Shown here: piece after piece, positions 23,740 through 34,287 of the stretch
Layout: the number at the start of each line of letters is the position of its first letter
Numbering within the stretch: position 1 is the stretch's first letter
Origin: Moniliella sp. 'wahieum'
Lineage: Eukaryota; Basidiomycota; Moniliellomycetes; Moniliellales; Moniliellaceae
DNA: 64,000 nucleotides
Direction: 5' to 3'
Assembly (NCBI GenBank): GCA_003971905.1
Contig: RSEE01000018.1
Coordinates: 124,001 to 188,000, forward strand
Position numbers and translations under genes: made by a program
Notes under the pieces: generated by a model
Database searches by the model: none
Told to the model about the DNA's origin: nothing
Seen by the model: only the letters and a program-made list of their open reading frames with translations

Positions 23740-26700
23740 CCTCGGTGAGCTCGCCAGACACAGGTGTGGTGGTCCTCGGCCAAGGGCCAAGGCATGGATG
23801 AAAGAAGAAGAAAGGATGTCTCCAGCGCCTCTGGTCAAAAAGTGAAAGGAAAAAAATTGGCAAGCGATGTTGCAAAGTCGAGGGTAAGAGAAACAGTAGA
23901 TTCAACGCATGGAGGTAAGGAGGAAGCGTAGAAAGTCACAGAGGTCATTCAACTGGAAGTATAAACAATGTTCCAAGTCGAAACAGGATGTTCAGTGAGT
24001 ATGAGGGAGGAAAGTAGAAGTCATAGAGGTCGATTCAACTTGGAGGTAGAAAAAACATGTTCCAAGTCGAAAGAGTATGTTGAACGTGTGCAGGTAAGGA
24101 AGTTTTGAAAGTCATAGAGGTCGATTCTCAACTTGGAGATATAGACAACATATGCCAAGTCGAACCGAAGCCAAAGTCGAACAGAAAACGTAAGTTGGAG
24201 GTCGAGAGTAGAGCCATAGAAGGCAATTCAACTGGAAAAGAAACCAACAAGTCAAGTGGCACAGTCATGAAAAGAGAAAAAGGACCAAATTCGGAACAGA
24301 AAAAAGATGACGACTGGTTCAACCGCCACGCGGACCAGCGTCAACGATGGTTCAAAAGTTACCTTGTAGGTGATCAGTACACTTCGCAAGCAGCACCGCT
24401 GGCAAAGGAGCGACCAAAGTCTTCCGGGCCCGGGTCAGGGATGAAAGTGCAACGGCTGCCCATGTAGCGTACACTAGAGACAGTGCCTCCCGTCTTGAGA
24501 CAGCCAAAGAAACTCCCACTTGGGCCAGAAAGGAAACCATAGCCGCCCATGCAGCCCACATAGTTAACAGCACCGCCAATCTTGGAACGGTCAAGGTACC
24601 CGCGCCGGGTCAGGTAGGAAACGGCCAAACCATTAGTGTAACCTAAACCGTCAACAGCGCCACTGCTCTTGAGACGGTCGAAAGTATCCCCCGCCCGGGT
24701 CAAGTAGAAAATTGCCACAACCATTAGTGTAGCCGAAACTGTCAACAGTAGCACTGGTCTTGGGACGGTCAAGTACCCCCCGCCGTGTCAAAGAGGAAAC
24801 TGCCACCGCTGTCAGTGTGGCCCAAACTGTCAACAGCAGCACTGGTCTTGGGACGGCCAAAGTACCCCCCGCCCAGGTCAGATAGGAAAGTGCCACCGCT
24901 TCCCGTGTAGCCCAAAACATAAACGGTGCCCCCGATCGTGGATCGGTCAAAGTACCACTGGTCTGAGTCAGGTAAGAAACTGCCACAGCCGCCCGTGTAG
25001 CCCAATCGTAAACGGCGCCTGTGATCTTGGAACGATCAAAATACCACCCGCCCGGGTCAGATAGGAAGCCGTCAGAACCGCCCATCATGTTGGGTGCAAT
25101 GGGAGAGCGAGACGTTAAAGCAGAGCACACAAGAGGGCCAACGAGTCCGCACATTACCTCCCTAGTAACCAAGTAAGAAGGGCAGCTAGGGTGGATTGCG
25201 TCGGTGGGCCCGGCCTTGGGACCTCAGATCAGTATCAATATTCTCTTCCGACATGACAATGTGTGCCTGAGGATCGGTACCGTGCCGTACGCAATTTGGA
25301 ACAGGCAGGCCTGCCAACACATGGTGAGATCGCTGAAAAGGGTGGGTGGGAGGGAACAGTAAGGCAAGGTGGTCCGGGCGCGTAAATGCATGTGCGGAAG
25401 GACGGGGGTAGCCCCCCTTTTTTCCCGCATCCCGTCGATGGCCGCAAGCTCTGACACAGCGGCTCGCCTTCCCTGCGTATGGTGCTAGGCCGACCATGCA
25501 AAGCTTGTCCGCAAGCTCGGCGACCGTTAATTCTCCATGTCCAGCCGCCAGGTCGACACCGCCACAGCCATCGGCCCCCTTGATCGGACGCTCGGCCAAT
25601 AGCAGCGCACGACATCGGTCCCCCTTGGTCAGGCACCAGGCCGACACGTCCACACGCCATCGGCCCCCCTTTGTCAGGCGCTGGCCAATGCACCACACGC
25701 TATCGGCCCCCTTTGTCAGGCGCTTGGCCAATGGCACCACACGCGGTCGGCCCCCTTTGTCGGGCGCCTGGCCAATAGCACCTCACGCTATCGGCCCCCC
25801 TTGGTCGGGTGCCTGATGGACGTCAATGGGAACCGGGCCACCAAGCGCCTGATCGGGTGCCTGATCCTGAGCCACGATAGCAACTGACATGGGCCTGGTG
25901 GAATGCACCTCCCGTGACGCATAGTCACCACCCGCTGGGGGTAAGTCCGGGCCGACAGATGCCATCGCAGCCACAGGATCCGGCTTGGCGATAGCAGCTG
26001 GCGTGGACCTGGGGGATGCCCCCAGTGACGCATGATCACCACCCGCTGGGGGGTAATCCGGACCAACAGATGCCATCGCAACCGCTGGAACCTGAGCAGC
26101 AACAGCAACTGACCCCTCCTGGAGCGAATGCGCCCCGACGTCGTATGGACTTGATCCGCGGTCGTGAATCAGGGTCGACGGATTCCATCGGAGCCACAAG
26201 GTCATGAACCACGACAGCAGGTGACATGGACTCGGAGGAATGTGCTTCCGACGGTATACAGGCACCATGTTCTGTGAGTAAGTTCGGGCCTACAGACGGC
26301 ATTGCTGCAACAGGGTCATACCCAACAGCAGCTAACTCAGCCCCGGACTTGGGACTAGCGGAATGCATCGTCAGTAAATCAGGACCAACGCGTGGCATCT
26401 TGCCCAGAGGCTCATGGGCGACAGCAACTGGCTCACACGCGGGCGAAGCAAGGTGTCCGCTGGCTCGCTGGCACCACGAGCCGGGAAAGGCTCGTCAACG
26501 AGTGGTGCTGCAGCCAGAGGTATACCAGCACGATCACGAGGGCAATCCACATGCTTGGGGCCAGACCGACCACAACTTGGGGCTCTCTGTACAGTTCGCT
26601 GGGTCGAGGAGCATGTCACGCATGGCACGACGCTTCAGAGCGACACGCTTGCGAATTGTTTGGAAGCCTGATCGATCTCGTACAGTTTCCAAGCAAGCCG

Positions 26701-27777
26701 CACATCACGGAGACACTGGTCAGTTGCCACGCAAGTCATCAATGCTAGAGAAGCAGTGGTTCCTGGTGTAAAAGGCATAGGCAACATAGAAGTCGGTCGG
26801 TGTGAGCAAGACGTCTTCGCCGCCATGGTCCTTGCTGTAGTTGGCAACGAGATTAGCCACCAAGGAGTCCTTGTCTGCCACTGTCGAACCAGGGAGCGGG
26901 GAGGCGATGCCACTCATCGGCATACCCCAGTGGCGAATGGTAGGAATGACTTCAGGATGAACTGGCAGCGACGTCCTCGTCAACGTCCGAAAGAACGGCG
27001 TTCAGTTTAGCCCAAGCATAAGTCGTGCCTTGATGCGAAAATCCGGCCACTTCGCTGTCGTGCCAGGGGCTATCCCGACTTGGGAGTTGGGGTCAAACTC
27101 GCCACGACGAACATACGCTTCCACAATGTCGCGAGGCGAGTAAACCGGGTGCGCAGAATGCGCAGAGGCAGAGATAAGGGCGACATAACCTGCTAGAGTG
27201 CGACTTGGGAGCACTCGCGAGCCTATGGATCAGCTGCGAAGCAGCCTTCAGACAAGGCGTGAAGGCAAAGTGGTGAGCCACAAGTCTTCAAGCAACGTCT
27301 GAAGGGAAGGAGAAGGAGAGAGAGAGGGAGATGGAGCGAGCAGGGCGTGCGCGGCCTGCGAGCGGAACGCTTCCGCTCAGCTAGGCGAGCGTCACCGATC
27401 CATTGAGGGCCGCGCAGGAGAACCCTAGCAGTACCCTCTAACAGGAGGGGGCTGGTGACCACGGACTATGGTAAGTACTGTTTCCAAGGTTGGTTCAAGC
27501 GCACGGGTGTGGGTGTCGTGGGCGTGAACCCTGAGCACAGTCGTGGTTGTACACCGAGCTGTAGTGTCTGTGGTTCGCCATGATTGCGGTAGCCACAGCA
27601 CCGGCTAAAGTATACTCCACCACATTCTGGTCTGCATCTGCCGAGATAGCCGCTGATCGGGCTCGCTCGTTGTGGGGGCAAGAAAACATCTGCCTCCGAT
27701 CCATGGGTCCGGAACGAAGCGGTATAGGGATGTCGAAGCGATTAATGGGATCATAGTAGAATGTATTGAACTCGTCC
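23740..27777 (-). CDS. Repeat-rich protein gene, interrupted by direct repeat B
   Basis: Coding-like sequence on the minus strand, function unknown. An ATG at 27777 opens MDEFNTFYYDPINRFDIPIP and runs through QNVVEYTLAGAVATAIMANH to about 27490. Repeat B (27191-27443) then intervenes. After it, in the same orientation: YSPRDIVEAYVRRGEFDPNS, AKWPDFRIKARLMLGLN, IRHWGMPMSGIASPLPG, LVANYSKDHGGEDVLL, then AWKLYEIDQASKQFASVSLK and MRDMLLDPANCTES. Three kinds of tandem repeat follow (42-, 15- and 30-residue units) with a link ELTVAELADKLCMVGLAPYA. No reverse transcriptase, integrase or transposase motif was found. It may be a non-autonomous retroelement or a host gene with an inserted solo repeat. 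Exon structure is unresolved, so the limits are approximate. Confidence 0.4.
23925..24200. repeat. About 85-bp tandem repeat, 3-4 imperfect copies
   Basis: Units contain GTCATAGAGGTCGATTCAAC, TTGGAGGTA and then ATGTTCCAAGTCGAAA. Copies start near 23934, 24014 and 24106, with a decayed fourth near 24205. Confidence 0.8.
24380..25110 (-). repeat. About 90-bp tandem repeat coding for a 30-residue unit
   Basis: Seven or eight imperfect units. Read on the minus strand, the best-conserved frame gives a unit like YFDRSKIGGTVYVLGYTG followed by GSGGTFLSDLGGG; other frames stay open for long runs because of shared composition. One-base gaps make the frame hop between units. The plus strand is also partly open, so the coding strand is not certain; minus is preferred because the flanking coding-like sequence is on that strand. 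Confidence 0.7.
25575..25810 (-). repeat. 45-bp minisatellite coding for a 15-residue unit
   Basis: Five or six units. On the minus strand the unit reads like GQAPDQGGPMACGAI. Observed units are 42-44 bases, which fits a 45-base in-frame unit that has lost single bases. Confidence 0.75.
25815..26400 (-). repeat. Tandem repeat coding for a 37-42-residue unit
   Basis: At least four units on the minus strand, each opening with VAAMASVGPDLPPAGGDYAS or a variant (AVAMASVGPDYPPAGGDHAS, VAAMPSVGPNLLTEHGA, LVAPMESVDPDSR) and closing with a Ser/Ala/Val-rich segment ending in a D or P. Confidence 0.75.
27191..27443. repeat. 250-bp direct repeat, copy B (LTR-like)
   Basis: Same orientation as copy A at 23485-23735, 3.45 kb away. 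Same TG...CA ends. Both copies are preceded by a similar CATA(T)ACC and differ after the end (GGAGGG here, GCCCCC at copy A). No 5-bp duplication flanks either copy or the pair. Confidence 0.85.
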
Positions 27778-28268
27778 ATGACTGTCTCCTAGCCAGGATG
27801 ATCGGGCCGTCGCCCAAGACGGCTGCGCACTAAATATAAGGGGGGATGCGTAGGAGGCGCAGCTGTGCTAGGCTTCGCAGGAACTGATGGAGGTGGCCAA
27901 ACCTGGGGAGTCCTTGGCAGAGTAAGATCCATGCCGATAGGTGTATAGGCACCATTATGTCGACCAACTCACAAAAAAAGTAACGGCCATTTCGCAGCCG
28001 TTTCCCGCATTTGCACCCCCAAGAGATTACATGGATCGATCGATGATCGGGTGGTGGTCGCGTCTATCGCATCGGAAGTAGACGGGAGAATTTCCATTAT
28101 CACAGCTCACCTAGCGCGGTTAGTTAGATGACGCGCCTGCCCTGCCAACTCATCTTTGTTGCCCATATACCCTCCTTGTTTCGGATGAGACCCACATGCA
28201 ATCACAGTCGTCGTTCTTGTCGCTGCGTGCACAAGGCTCCAAAAGAAACACGACAGAGGAACCCCCCG
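27778..28268. other. Intergenic, no feature recognised
   Basis: Between the start of the repeat-rich gene and the 3' end of the SNARE gene. Contains GATCGATCGATGATC (28032-28048) but no supported gene. Confidence 0.5.
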
Positions 28269-29115
28269 TCAGGATGAGGAGTGGAAAAAGGAACCAAAAA
28301 GGAAAAACAGGATGATCTCCAGAGCAGCCGCAGCAATTGTTAGCCAACAAGCCCAACGAAAAGAAGAACCGAAAGTGTATCTCGCACGAAAGCACTTACC
28401 AGCGCGCAGAATACCGCCATGGCCATTACCCGCGTGTTCTTCCACCACATTTGCCTCCGCAGACCCACAGCGCGGCGGCGGAAATGTAAGCTTTGGTTGG
28501 CCGCTTGGTCGGTGCGGTCCACAAGCGTGTCCAGTCGTTCCCCGCGCGAAAGAACTTGGTCAATGTTGGCCTGCATAACTTCGCGCGCGCCTCGCAGCTC
28601 TGCGCGAGCGGAGGCGGCGGCATCGGCCGAGGGTTGTTATAAGACTTGAGGATTCCCGATAGCCACGCAGAGAATGATGTGTACTTTTTGGTGCCATCCT
28701 GTCCCGCCGACTTGCCCACCTGCGCCGCTTCGGCAACATCGAACTGCGCTCCAATTTTTTGCATCGCACTCAGCATCGCGAACGGCACCCGGCGGCCCGA
28801 GTCGGCATCGGAGACATTGAGGTAGACCAGGCCGTCTTCGGCAATAAAGTGGAACATCCATGGTTCGTTAGGGATGGCATACGACAGGCGCGACGCGTTT
28901 GGAGGGATGCGCGCCAGAATGGTCCCGGCCGCGGTCTGTTTAGGGTGTTAGTGTTAGCGCACCGTCCGACTAAGCCGTTCCGGGCAGCAGGGGCGGCCAG
29001 CGGGCCAGATGGCAAGGAGGGGGGGGGATTACGCACCAAGAAGCGCGCATGCTCTTCGTCGTGGGATTCGACGAGAACAGGGACCGCTGGCCACGAGCGC
29101 AAGGACGATGGGCAT
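28269..29115 (-). CDS. VAMP7-like longin R-SNARE
   Basis: Vesicle SNARE for fusion with endosome or vacuole. ATG at 29115 opens the longin domain (MPIVLALVASGP, LVESHDEEHARFL). An intron ending at CTAAACAG (about 28953) precedes ILARIPPNASRLSYAIPNEP and WMFHFIAEDGLVYLNVSDAD. The SNARE motif follows (EVMQANIDQVLSRGERLDTL, VDRTDQAANQSLHFRRRA), with Arg in SRGERL as the zero-layer residue, then WWKNTRVMAMAVFCAL. An intron at 28317-28399 splits the membrane anchor; the last exon gives IILFFLFGSFFHSSS and the stop at 28269. Domain order and length (about 225) match VAMP7/Nyv1-type proteins. One frame break near 29080 and one near 28640. It is divergent from NPR2, with 380 bp between starts. Confidence 0.85.
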
Positions 29116-29494
29116 GAGGGGCGGTGGCGGTGTGTGGAAGGAGGCAGCTGGCGGGGCGGGCGATCGGCCATGGCGGATGGACCACGAGGCCCGCGGGCAG
29201 ATGGCGCGCATTGCGCTTGCGCCCTGGGGCTGCCTGCAATGTTCAACTGCGCCCGTCCCATCTCCGCTGCGGGGGCTCATCAGCGACCGCCTTTCCCATT
29301 GCAATGTTCAATGTTCACCTTGCCAGGCACCCACTGCACATTGAACGTTCAGAATGGTCACGTGCCGGGTGTTCGCCGCCACGCTCCTCCCAGCGCAGCG
29401 CCTGGCCGGCTGCTGATGCCTGACGAGTTGGCCCGCTCCTGCCTGTCGCCAACTGCCTGCGCGCGGCCCATCGCGCTGTCGCTGTCTGGCCGCC
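29116..29494. promoter_or_regulatory. Shared region between divergent SNARE and NPR2 genes
   Basis: 379 bp between two start codons pointing away from each other. Holds a CCATTGCAATGTTCAATGTT stretch (29296-29316) and a TGA-ACGT-TCA palindrome (29346-29355), one of the heptad-type motifs. No TATA box is obvious. Confidence 0.5.
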
Positions 29495-32400
29495 ATGTCG
29501 GGCCTGCTCCAGCCCGGCGACGGCACCTTCCTCCCGCGCCTCGTCAGCGTCTTCTTCGCCATCTTCCACCCCCAGCACGGGCCCGTGGTGCTGTACGACG
29601 TGCCCGAGGGCAGCGTCGCCGAGACATCCTCTCCGCCCCCTCCCGCCCGCCTCCCGCGCCTACGCCGGCGCGCCCGCCGCCCGCCGCCCGCCGCACCAAC
29701 CCCCCGCCCATCCGGCGACCTCCGCCATGCCCAGTCCTACTTTGCGCCCGGCGACATTGACCGCGTTTCCAGCCGGCCCGATCCGGCGGCCAGCCTTGTG
29801 TACGGCTCTCCCACCACGCCCCGTCCCCCCTCCGATTCCCAGGGGGACTTGGCATTTTCCCCGCCGCTCCCTACGCCTCGGCAGAACGACCTGGGACCGG
29901 CGCCCGATTCCCTGGCTGGTCTCTCCCCCCATGCTGGTGGACCGCAACCCGAGGCAAGTGTGATCACCATTCGCGCTTCGGCCGGCCAGAGCGCCATGAC
30001 CATTCGGCCCTCTCGCTCCAGCAGCAGCCACAGAAACGGCAGGCGCACCAGCCGCCCTGGCCATCTTGATGTTGGCCCGCATCACACGTCCTTGAGTCCC
30101 GAACCACAAGAAGACGAGGATGACACGCCGGCGCTGATCAAGCCCGCTGTGCGCCTGTTTGACTTTAACCTTGTTTCCCACCTCCTCATCCTCCTCCACT
30201 ATGTGTGGACGCTTGTTTATCTGCTGTGCTCCTGCGCTCCCTCCGCCCGAATCGGCCGTCACAGAGCAAGATGAGGAGAAGGACAAGGATAAGCGCGGAC
30301 GTGGACGGGGCCGGGGTCGTCAATGGAGCCGCTCCCCGTCGCGGGAATCTCTTCTAAGTCGTGACTCGACGCAGTCCTCCTCCGTTACGAGTGGCGCTAC
30401 GGAGTACAAAATTGTATCCCATCCTGTCGCTTTGCAACACGAGAAGTACGAGCGGATGAACTTGGTGTACAATTGTGCTTTGTCTTTGACGCCGGTGCCA
30501 GTACGACCGCGTACGAAGGGGTGGTACGCAAGTGTGCCAGGGCTCTGCGTGACCTCGAGTTGACGGCGGGGTTCTTAAGCCAGCCCCACAATTTGCGGAG
30601 AATGCACAATGTGCGAGCAGTTGTATGAAGACCTCAACTCCTACTGCGAGTCCTTTGTCGCCCTTCCGTCTCAGCCTCACACGAATTTTCTCTTGGACGA
30701 TGGCAGCACCCCTCGCTTGGCAGTGAATGCCGCCCCCGAAGTCGCCGAGCGTGCCATCAATCGTATCCACCCGTCCCCCAAGCGGGACCGAAAGAAGTAC
30801 TCCTCTCCCGACTGGTCCTCCGCCAACGCCAACGAAGACACGTTGGAAGCCAAGGTTCTCCTCTCTCTGGGTGACTCGGAAGAAGGAAAGAAGTTGCAGG
30901 AGGGACTGTTGAGTTTGAACAAGGCCGTTGCCGCAGCCATGGCCGGGGAGGAGCTTGAGACTGACACGCAAGCTCTTCCCCAGATTGACCGAAAAGGCCG
31001 CCCGCTTCCTGTTGCCACCAAGGAGCTCTTGCCCAAACGGCGCGAACCTCCGCATGGGCTTGGAAGAACTGTGCAGGAAGCCATCAATGTGAAGCTCTTC
31101 CCCACTTACCCCAACCCTCCTCCGGCCCAAGACTGGGACGTGCCAGTGGCGCTGCTGAGCCTGACCGAACGCATTACAGGCGATTGGGATTTAACCATGT
31201 CCAAAGTACGAGGCTCTCCTCCCCTGTTTTGGCTGAGTAGGAAGGCGAGAACTGACTTGCATTGGGCTCTCTCTGTAGGTCATTCCCTTTATTGACGGCA
31301 TCCGTCACGTGCGCCGCATTGCCCAGCTTGCCGATACCGACTTGGATCTCACCCGCCAATGTATGGAGCACCTGTTGTTTTACGGCTGCATTGTCATGAA
31401 TGACATTTTCCAACACTCGAACATTTACACCGTCCGTCCTCTTCTCGCCCGCGAGGGAAGCAACGACGAGCTGTTTGCCGAATGTGGCCAGTACGTAACC
31501 CGGCTATCGTATCCGGTTGTGGGGCACGCCAAGCTGCTGGAGCTCTTTGCCGCGTTTACGCCAACCAAGACCGTTGCGCAGTGGTGCGATGAACAAAAGG
31601 TGGACAGCCTTGGCATTGACGCTCGTCGGTTTGTCTCGTTTGGTACGCTCAAGGGATTGCTACGTCGGATGCACCGGATCCCGGTGGTCTCCTCCTCGGA
31701 CTTTCCCTTGGACGTGACGTTTGAGCAGCCGGCCGTGTCTGCGCAGAGCCGGTCTCGTTCCGGTGCGCGCAGCCGCCGAACGGTGTACGATGCCGACATG
31801 GACATGCCCAGTCCTGAGGACTCGCGCCACGTTCCTGCGCCCTTGATCAGTCCGCAAGCGCGGGCCTGGTGGGGATCCATCTCGGGCAATGGTGGTGTGG
31901 CTGCCCCGCACCTTCCGGCCCCCGATCGGGGCCGGACGCGCAGGGGCGTGGCGGGCAAACGTGATCTCCAGCTGATCCGGGAAGAGAGTTGGGCACCGAG
32001 CTCGACCCACAGTCGCGAAGGATCGTACACGACCCAAGACGATTCTCACCACCGTCATCACCATCGCGCCCGTCCGCGCTCGCACCACCGCCGGCCTATG
32101 GCCAACACGGCAACCGACCCTGCTTCGCTCGCGTTCCAATCTGCTGCCCAAGCCCAGGCGCTGTCGGAGAAACCGCCGACGACGACCAGCTCGCCTGGCC
32201 CGGAATTCCCCAGATTCAAGGGACCGGGCAGTACATCCCCGTCTCGCAACGGATCCGAGGGGCGAATCCCAGTTCTGGATCGGGCTCTGGGTGGGCTCCC
32301 GACCCAGTTATCCCTCGACAGCTACGTTTACCCCGGGCATGTTTGCGCCTCAGTCCTCCCCGCAACGCGAGGGGGACAGCATGGACGTGTCGGGCACGCC

Positions 32401-32986
32401 AGGGCGCAAGGCGGGTAAGAGCGCTAGTTCGTTCGGGCTGCAGGTTGGGCTGAACGGGCGGTGGGATGGACGGGTGGCTAGCCTGGCCACGTCGGTGCCT
32501 GCCGGCTCGCGCGGGGCGATGGGCTGGTCGTCCCGTCCCAAGCCGGTTCCCTCTGAACTGCTCACCTTTTTCGACGGCACTCATACCGACGATGCAATTT
32601 GTACGCACTTTGCCGTGCCGTGGGCCGATGTAGAAGGGTGGATTGAGGTGATCAATACCGAGGCGGCCCGCGTGCCGATCCCAAACCCGATCCCAAACCC
32701 GATCCGCCCCCGGACCCGGGCCTTGCGGGCAGCACCGATCCCGACGCGCCCTACATGTCCGCCTTTGTTATCTCCAACGCCACGGGCGGCGGCGAGGCCA
32801 GCGTACCGGCAGCCACGGGCGCAGAGCAGGCCGGAGCATCGTCGTCTCCCCCGGACGTACCGAAGCCGCTTGCAGCAGAACAGCTCGCCCCTCGTACCGC
32901 CCACGCTGCGGCAGGGGAGCTGAGCCGGAACCTGGGCGGGCTCGGTGCCGGCCCGAGGCAAGGCCATCAAGGTACTCATCATGTAA
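29495..32986 (+). CDS. NPR2: NPR2, subunit of SEACIT/GATOR1
   Basis: With NPR3 and the Iml1/DEPDC5 subunit it acts as GAP for Rag GTPases and restrains TORC1 under nitrogen or amino-acid shortage. ATG at 29495 gives the signature opening FFAIFHPQHGPVVLYDVPEG. Family blocks follow: VRLFDFNLVSHL, CGRLFICCAP, YKIVSHPVALQHEKYERMNL, SQPHNLRRMHNVCEQLYEDL, NSYCESFVAL, NVKLFPTYPNPPPAQDWDVP, VALLSLTERITGDWDLTMSK. A 73-nt intron at 31206-31278 joins to VIPFIDGIRHVRRIAQLADT and LFYGCIVMNDIFQHSNIYTV. The C-terminal winged-helix part is ELLTFFDGTHTDDAICTHFA and VPWADVEGWIEVI (32550-32650). Long disordered insertions make it bigger than yeast Npr2. Frame breaks near 30200, 30480, 30560, 32330 and 32710. 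The end is taken at the TAA of 32984-32986; an alternative frame stops at 33039. Confidence 0.9.
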
Positions 32987-33039
32987 CGAGTAGCAATCCA
33001 TTTGTTGTACCGCTGCACCCAACCGCACGCGCTCGATGA

Positions 33040-33655
33040 CAATCGTCGAGGTAGGGTAGATCAAAGCCAAGTCGGGCCTCAGGATTGCTCTCGAGGGGGG
33101 GGGGGGGGTCTCCGAACAGAAGGGACGCTGACAGTGCCCGCTAGGTAGTACCCCTCCCATCTACCGAGCAACTGGCAAGACAACGCTCCTGGCAACCCCC
33201 CGGTGGCCCCTTGGGCATTCAGTAGTTCGGAACCAGTACTCAGTCTGAGTTTTCAGTCCTGCCACGTCTCCTTCTCCGGCTGCATTTGGGCTTCATCTGG
33301 CTTGACCGCGGTGGCAGTGTAACTAATGCGCAAGGCGACAAGATGTGGTCATTCTGCGGGCCCGCTACACAACGCTACTAGTTGGATGTGGCGGCAGTGG
33401 GCCCGGCAAAACCCATTCATTAATCATTCCCTGGAGATTTTTTTGGACTGCCAGCCATGGAATCGTAACATGTAACGAGGTCCCAAGAACGTTCCAACGT
33501 TCAACGTCTCCGTTCAACGTTTCGGCGTTCCGTTCGGCACGGCCTGCGATGTGCATGTGACACACGACACGTTCCGTCTGCTACAGTATGCATTCCCACA
33601 CGCGCCGTTCGCTCCTCCCCCTGCGCCTGGACGCGGTACGTGTCTCGCGCCAGTC
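33040..33655. other. NPR2 3' flank with G14 run and ACGT heptads
   Basis: Contains a run of 14 G (33095-33108) and TCA/CCA-spaced ACGT motifs at 33495-33530. No gene seen. Confidence 0.5.
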
Positions 33656-34003
33656 CCAGCGTCCAGCGTCCACGTCCAGCGTCCAGCGTCCAGCGTCCAG
33701 CGTCCAGCGTCCAGCGTCCAGCGTCCAGCGTCCAGCGTCCAGCGTCCAGCGTCCAGCGTCCAGCGTCCAGCGTCCAGCGTCCAGCGTCCAGCGTCCAGCG
33801 TCCAGCGTCCAGCGTCCAGCGTCCAGCGTCCAGCGTCCAGCGTCCAGCGTCCAGCGTCCAGCGCCAGCGTCCAGCGTCCAGAGCGTCCAGCGTCCAGCGT
33901 CCAGCGTCCAGCGTCCAGCGTCCAGCGTCCAGCGTCCAGCGTCCAGCGTCCAGCGTCCAGCGTCCAGCGTCCAGCGTCCAGCGTCCAGCGTCCAGCGTCC
34001 AGC
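33656..34003. repeat. 7-bp satellite array, CCAGCGT unit
   Basis: About 49 almost perfect head-to-tail copies of CCAGCGT. Phase slips occur near 33862 (a lost base pair of units) and 33880 (GAGCGT). Because 7 is not a multiple of 3, all frames remain open on both strands, which produces artificial proteins. Confidence 0.98.
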
Positions 34004-34048
34004 TGCGAAGCTCGTAAATGTTCGGATGGACTACGTTGCGTTCCACGT

Positions 34049-34072
34049 TCACGCGTCACGCGTCACGCGTCA
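34049..34072. repeat. TCA-CGCG heptad tract
   Basis: Three units of TCA followed by CGCG, preceded by an ACGT tetramer in phase (34045-34048). Confidence 0.95.
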
Positions 34073-34195
34073 CGTTTCCCCCCGGGGGGCCGTACCACCA
34101 AACTGCGACACCTAAGCTTGGCTTCCTGTGCGTACTGCGTTGCGTTCCTTCTAGAGTAGCTACCACGCGCCACGCATGGAACGTAGGGTCCCCAA

Positions 34196-34287
34196 CGTCC
34201 AACGTCCAACGTCCAACGTCCAACGTCCAACGTCCAACGTCCAACGTCCAACGTCCAACGTCCAACGTCCAACGTCCAACGTCCAAC
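34196..34287. repeat. 7-bp satellite array, CCAACGT unit
   Basis: Thirteen perfect head-to-tail copies of CCAACGT, 190 bases from the CCAGCGT array and differing from it by one base per unit. Here the tetramer after CCA is the palindrome ACGT. Confidence 0.98.

Noticed and set aside
23485..27443. Complete autonomous LTR retrotransposon
   Set aside because: No YxDD reverse transcriptase, RNase H, integrase or protease motif could be found between the repeats on either strand.
33501..34159. Open frames of 125-200 codons with RWTLDAG or SVQRPAS repeats on both strands
   Set aside because: They are translations of the 7-bp satellite array, which stays open in all frames; not genes.
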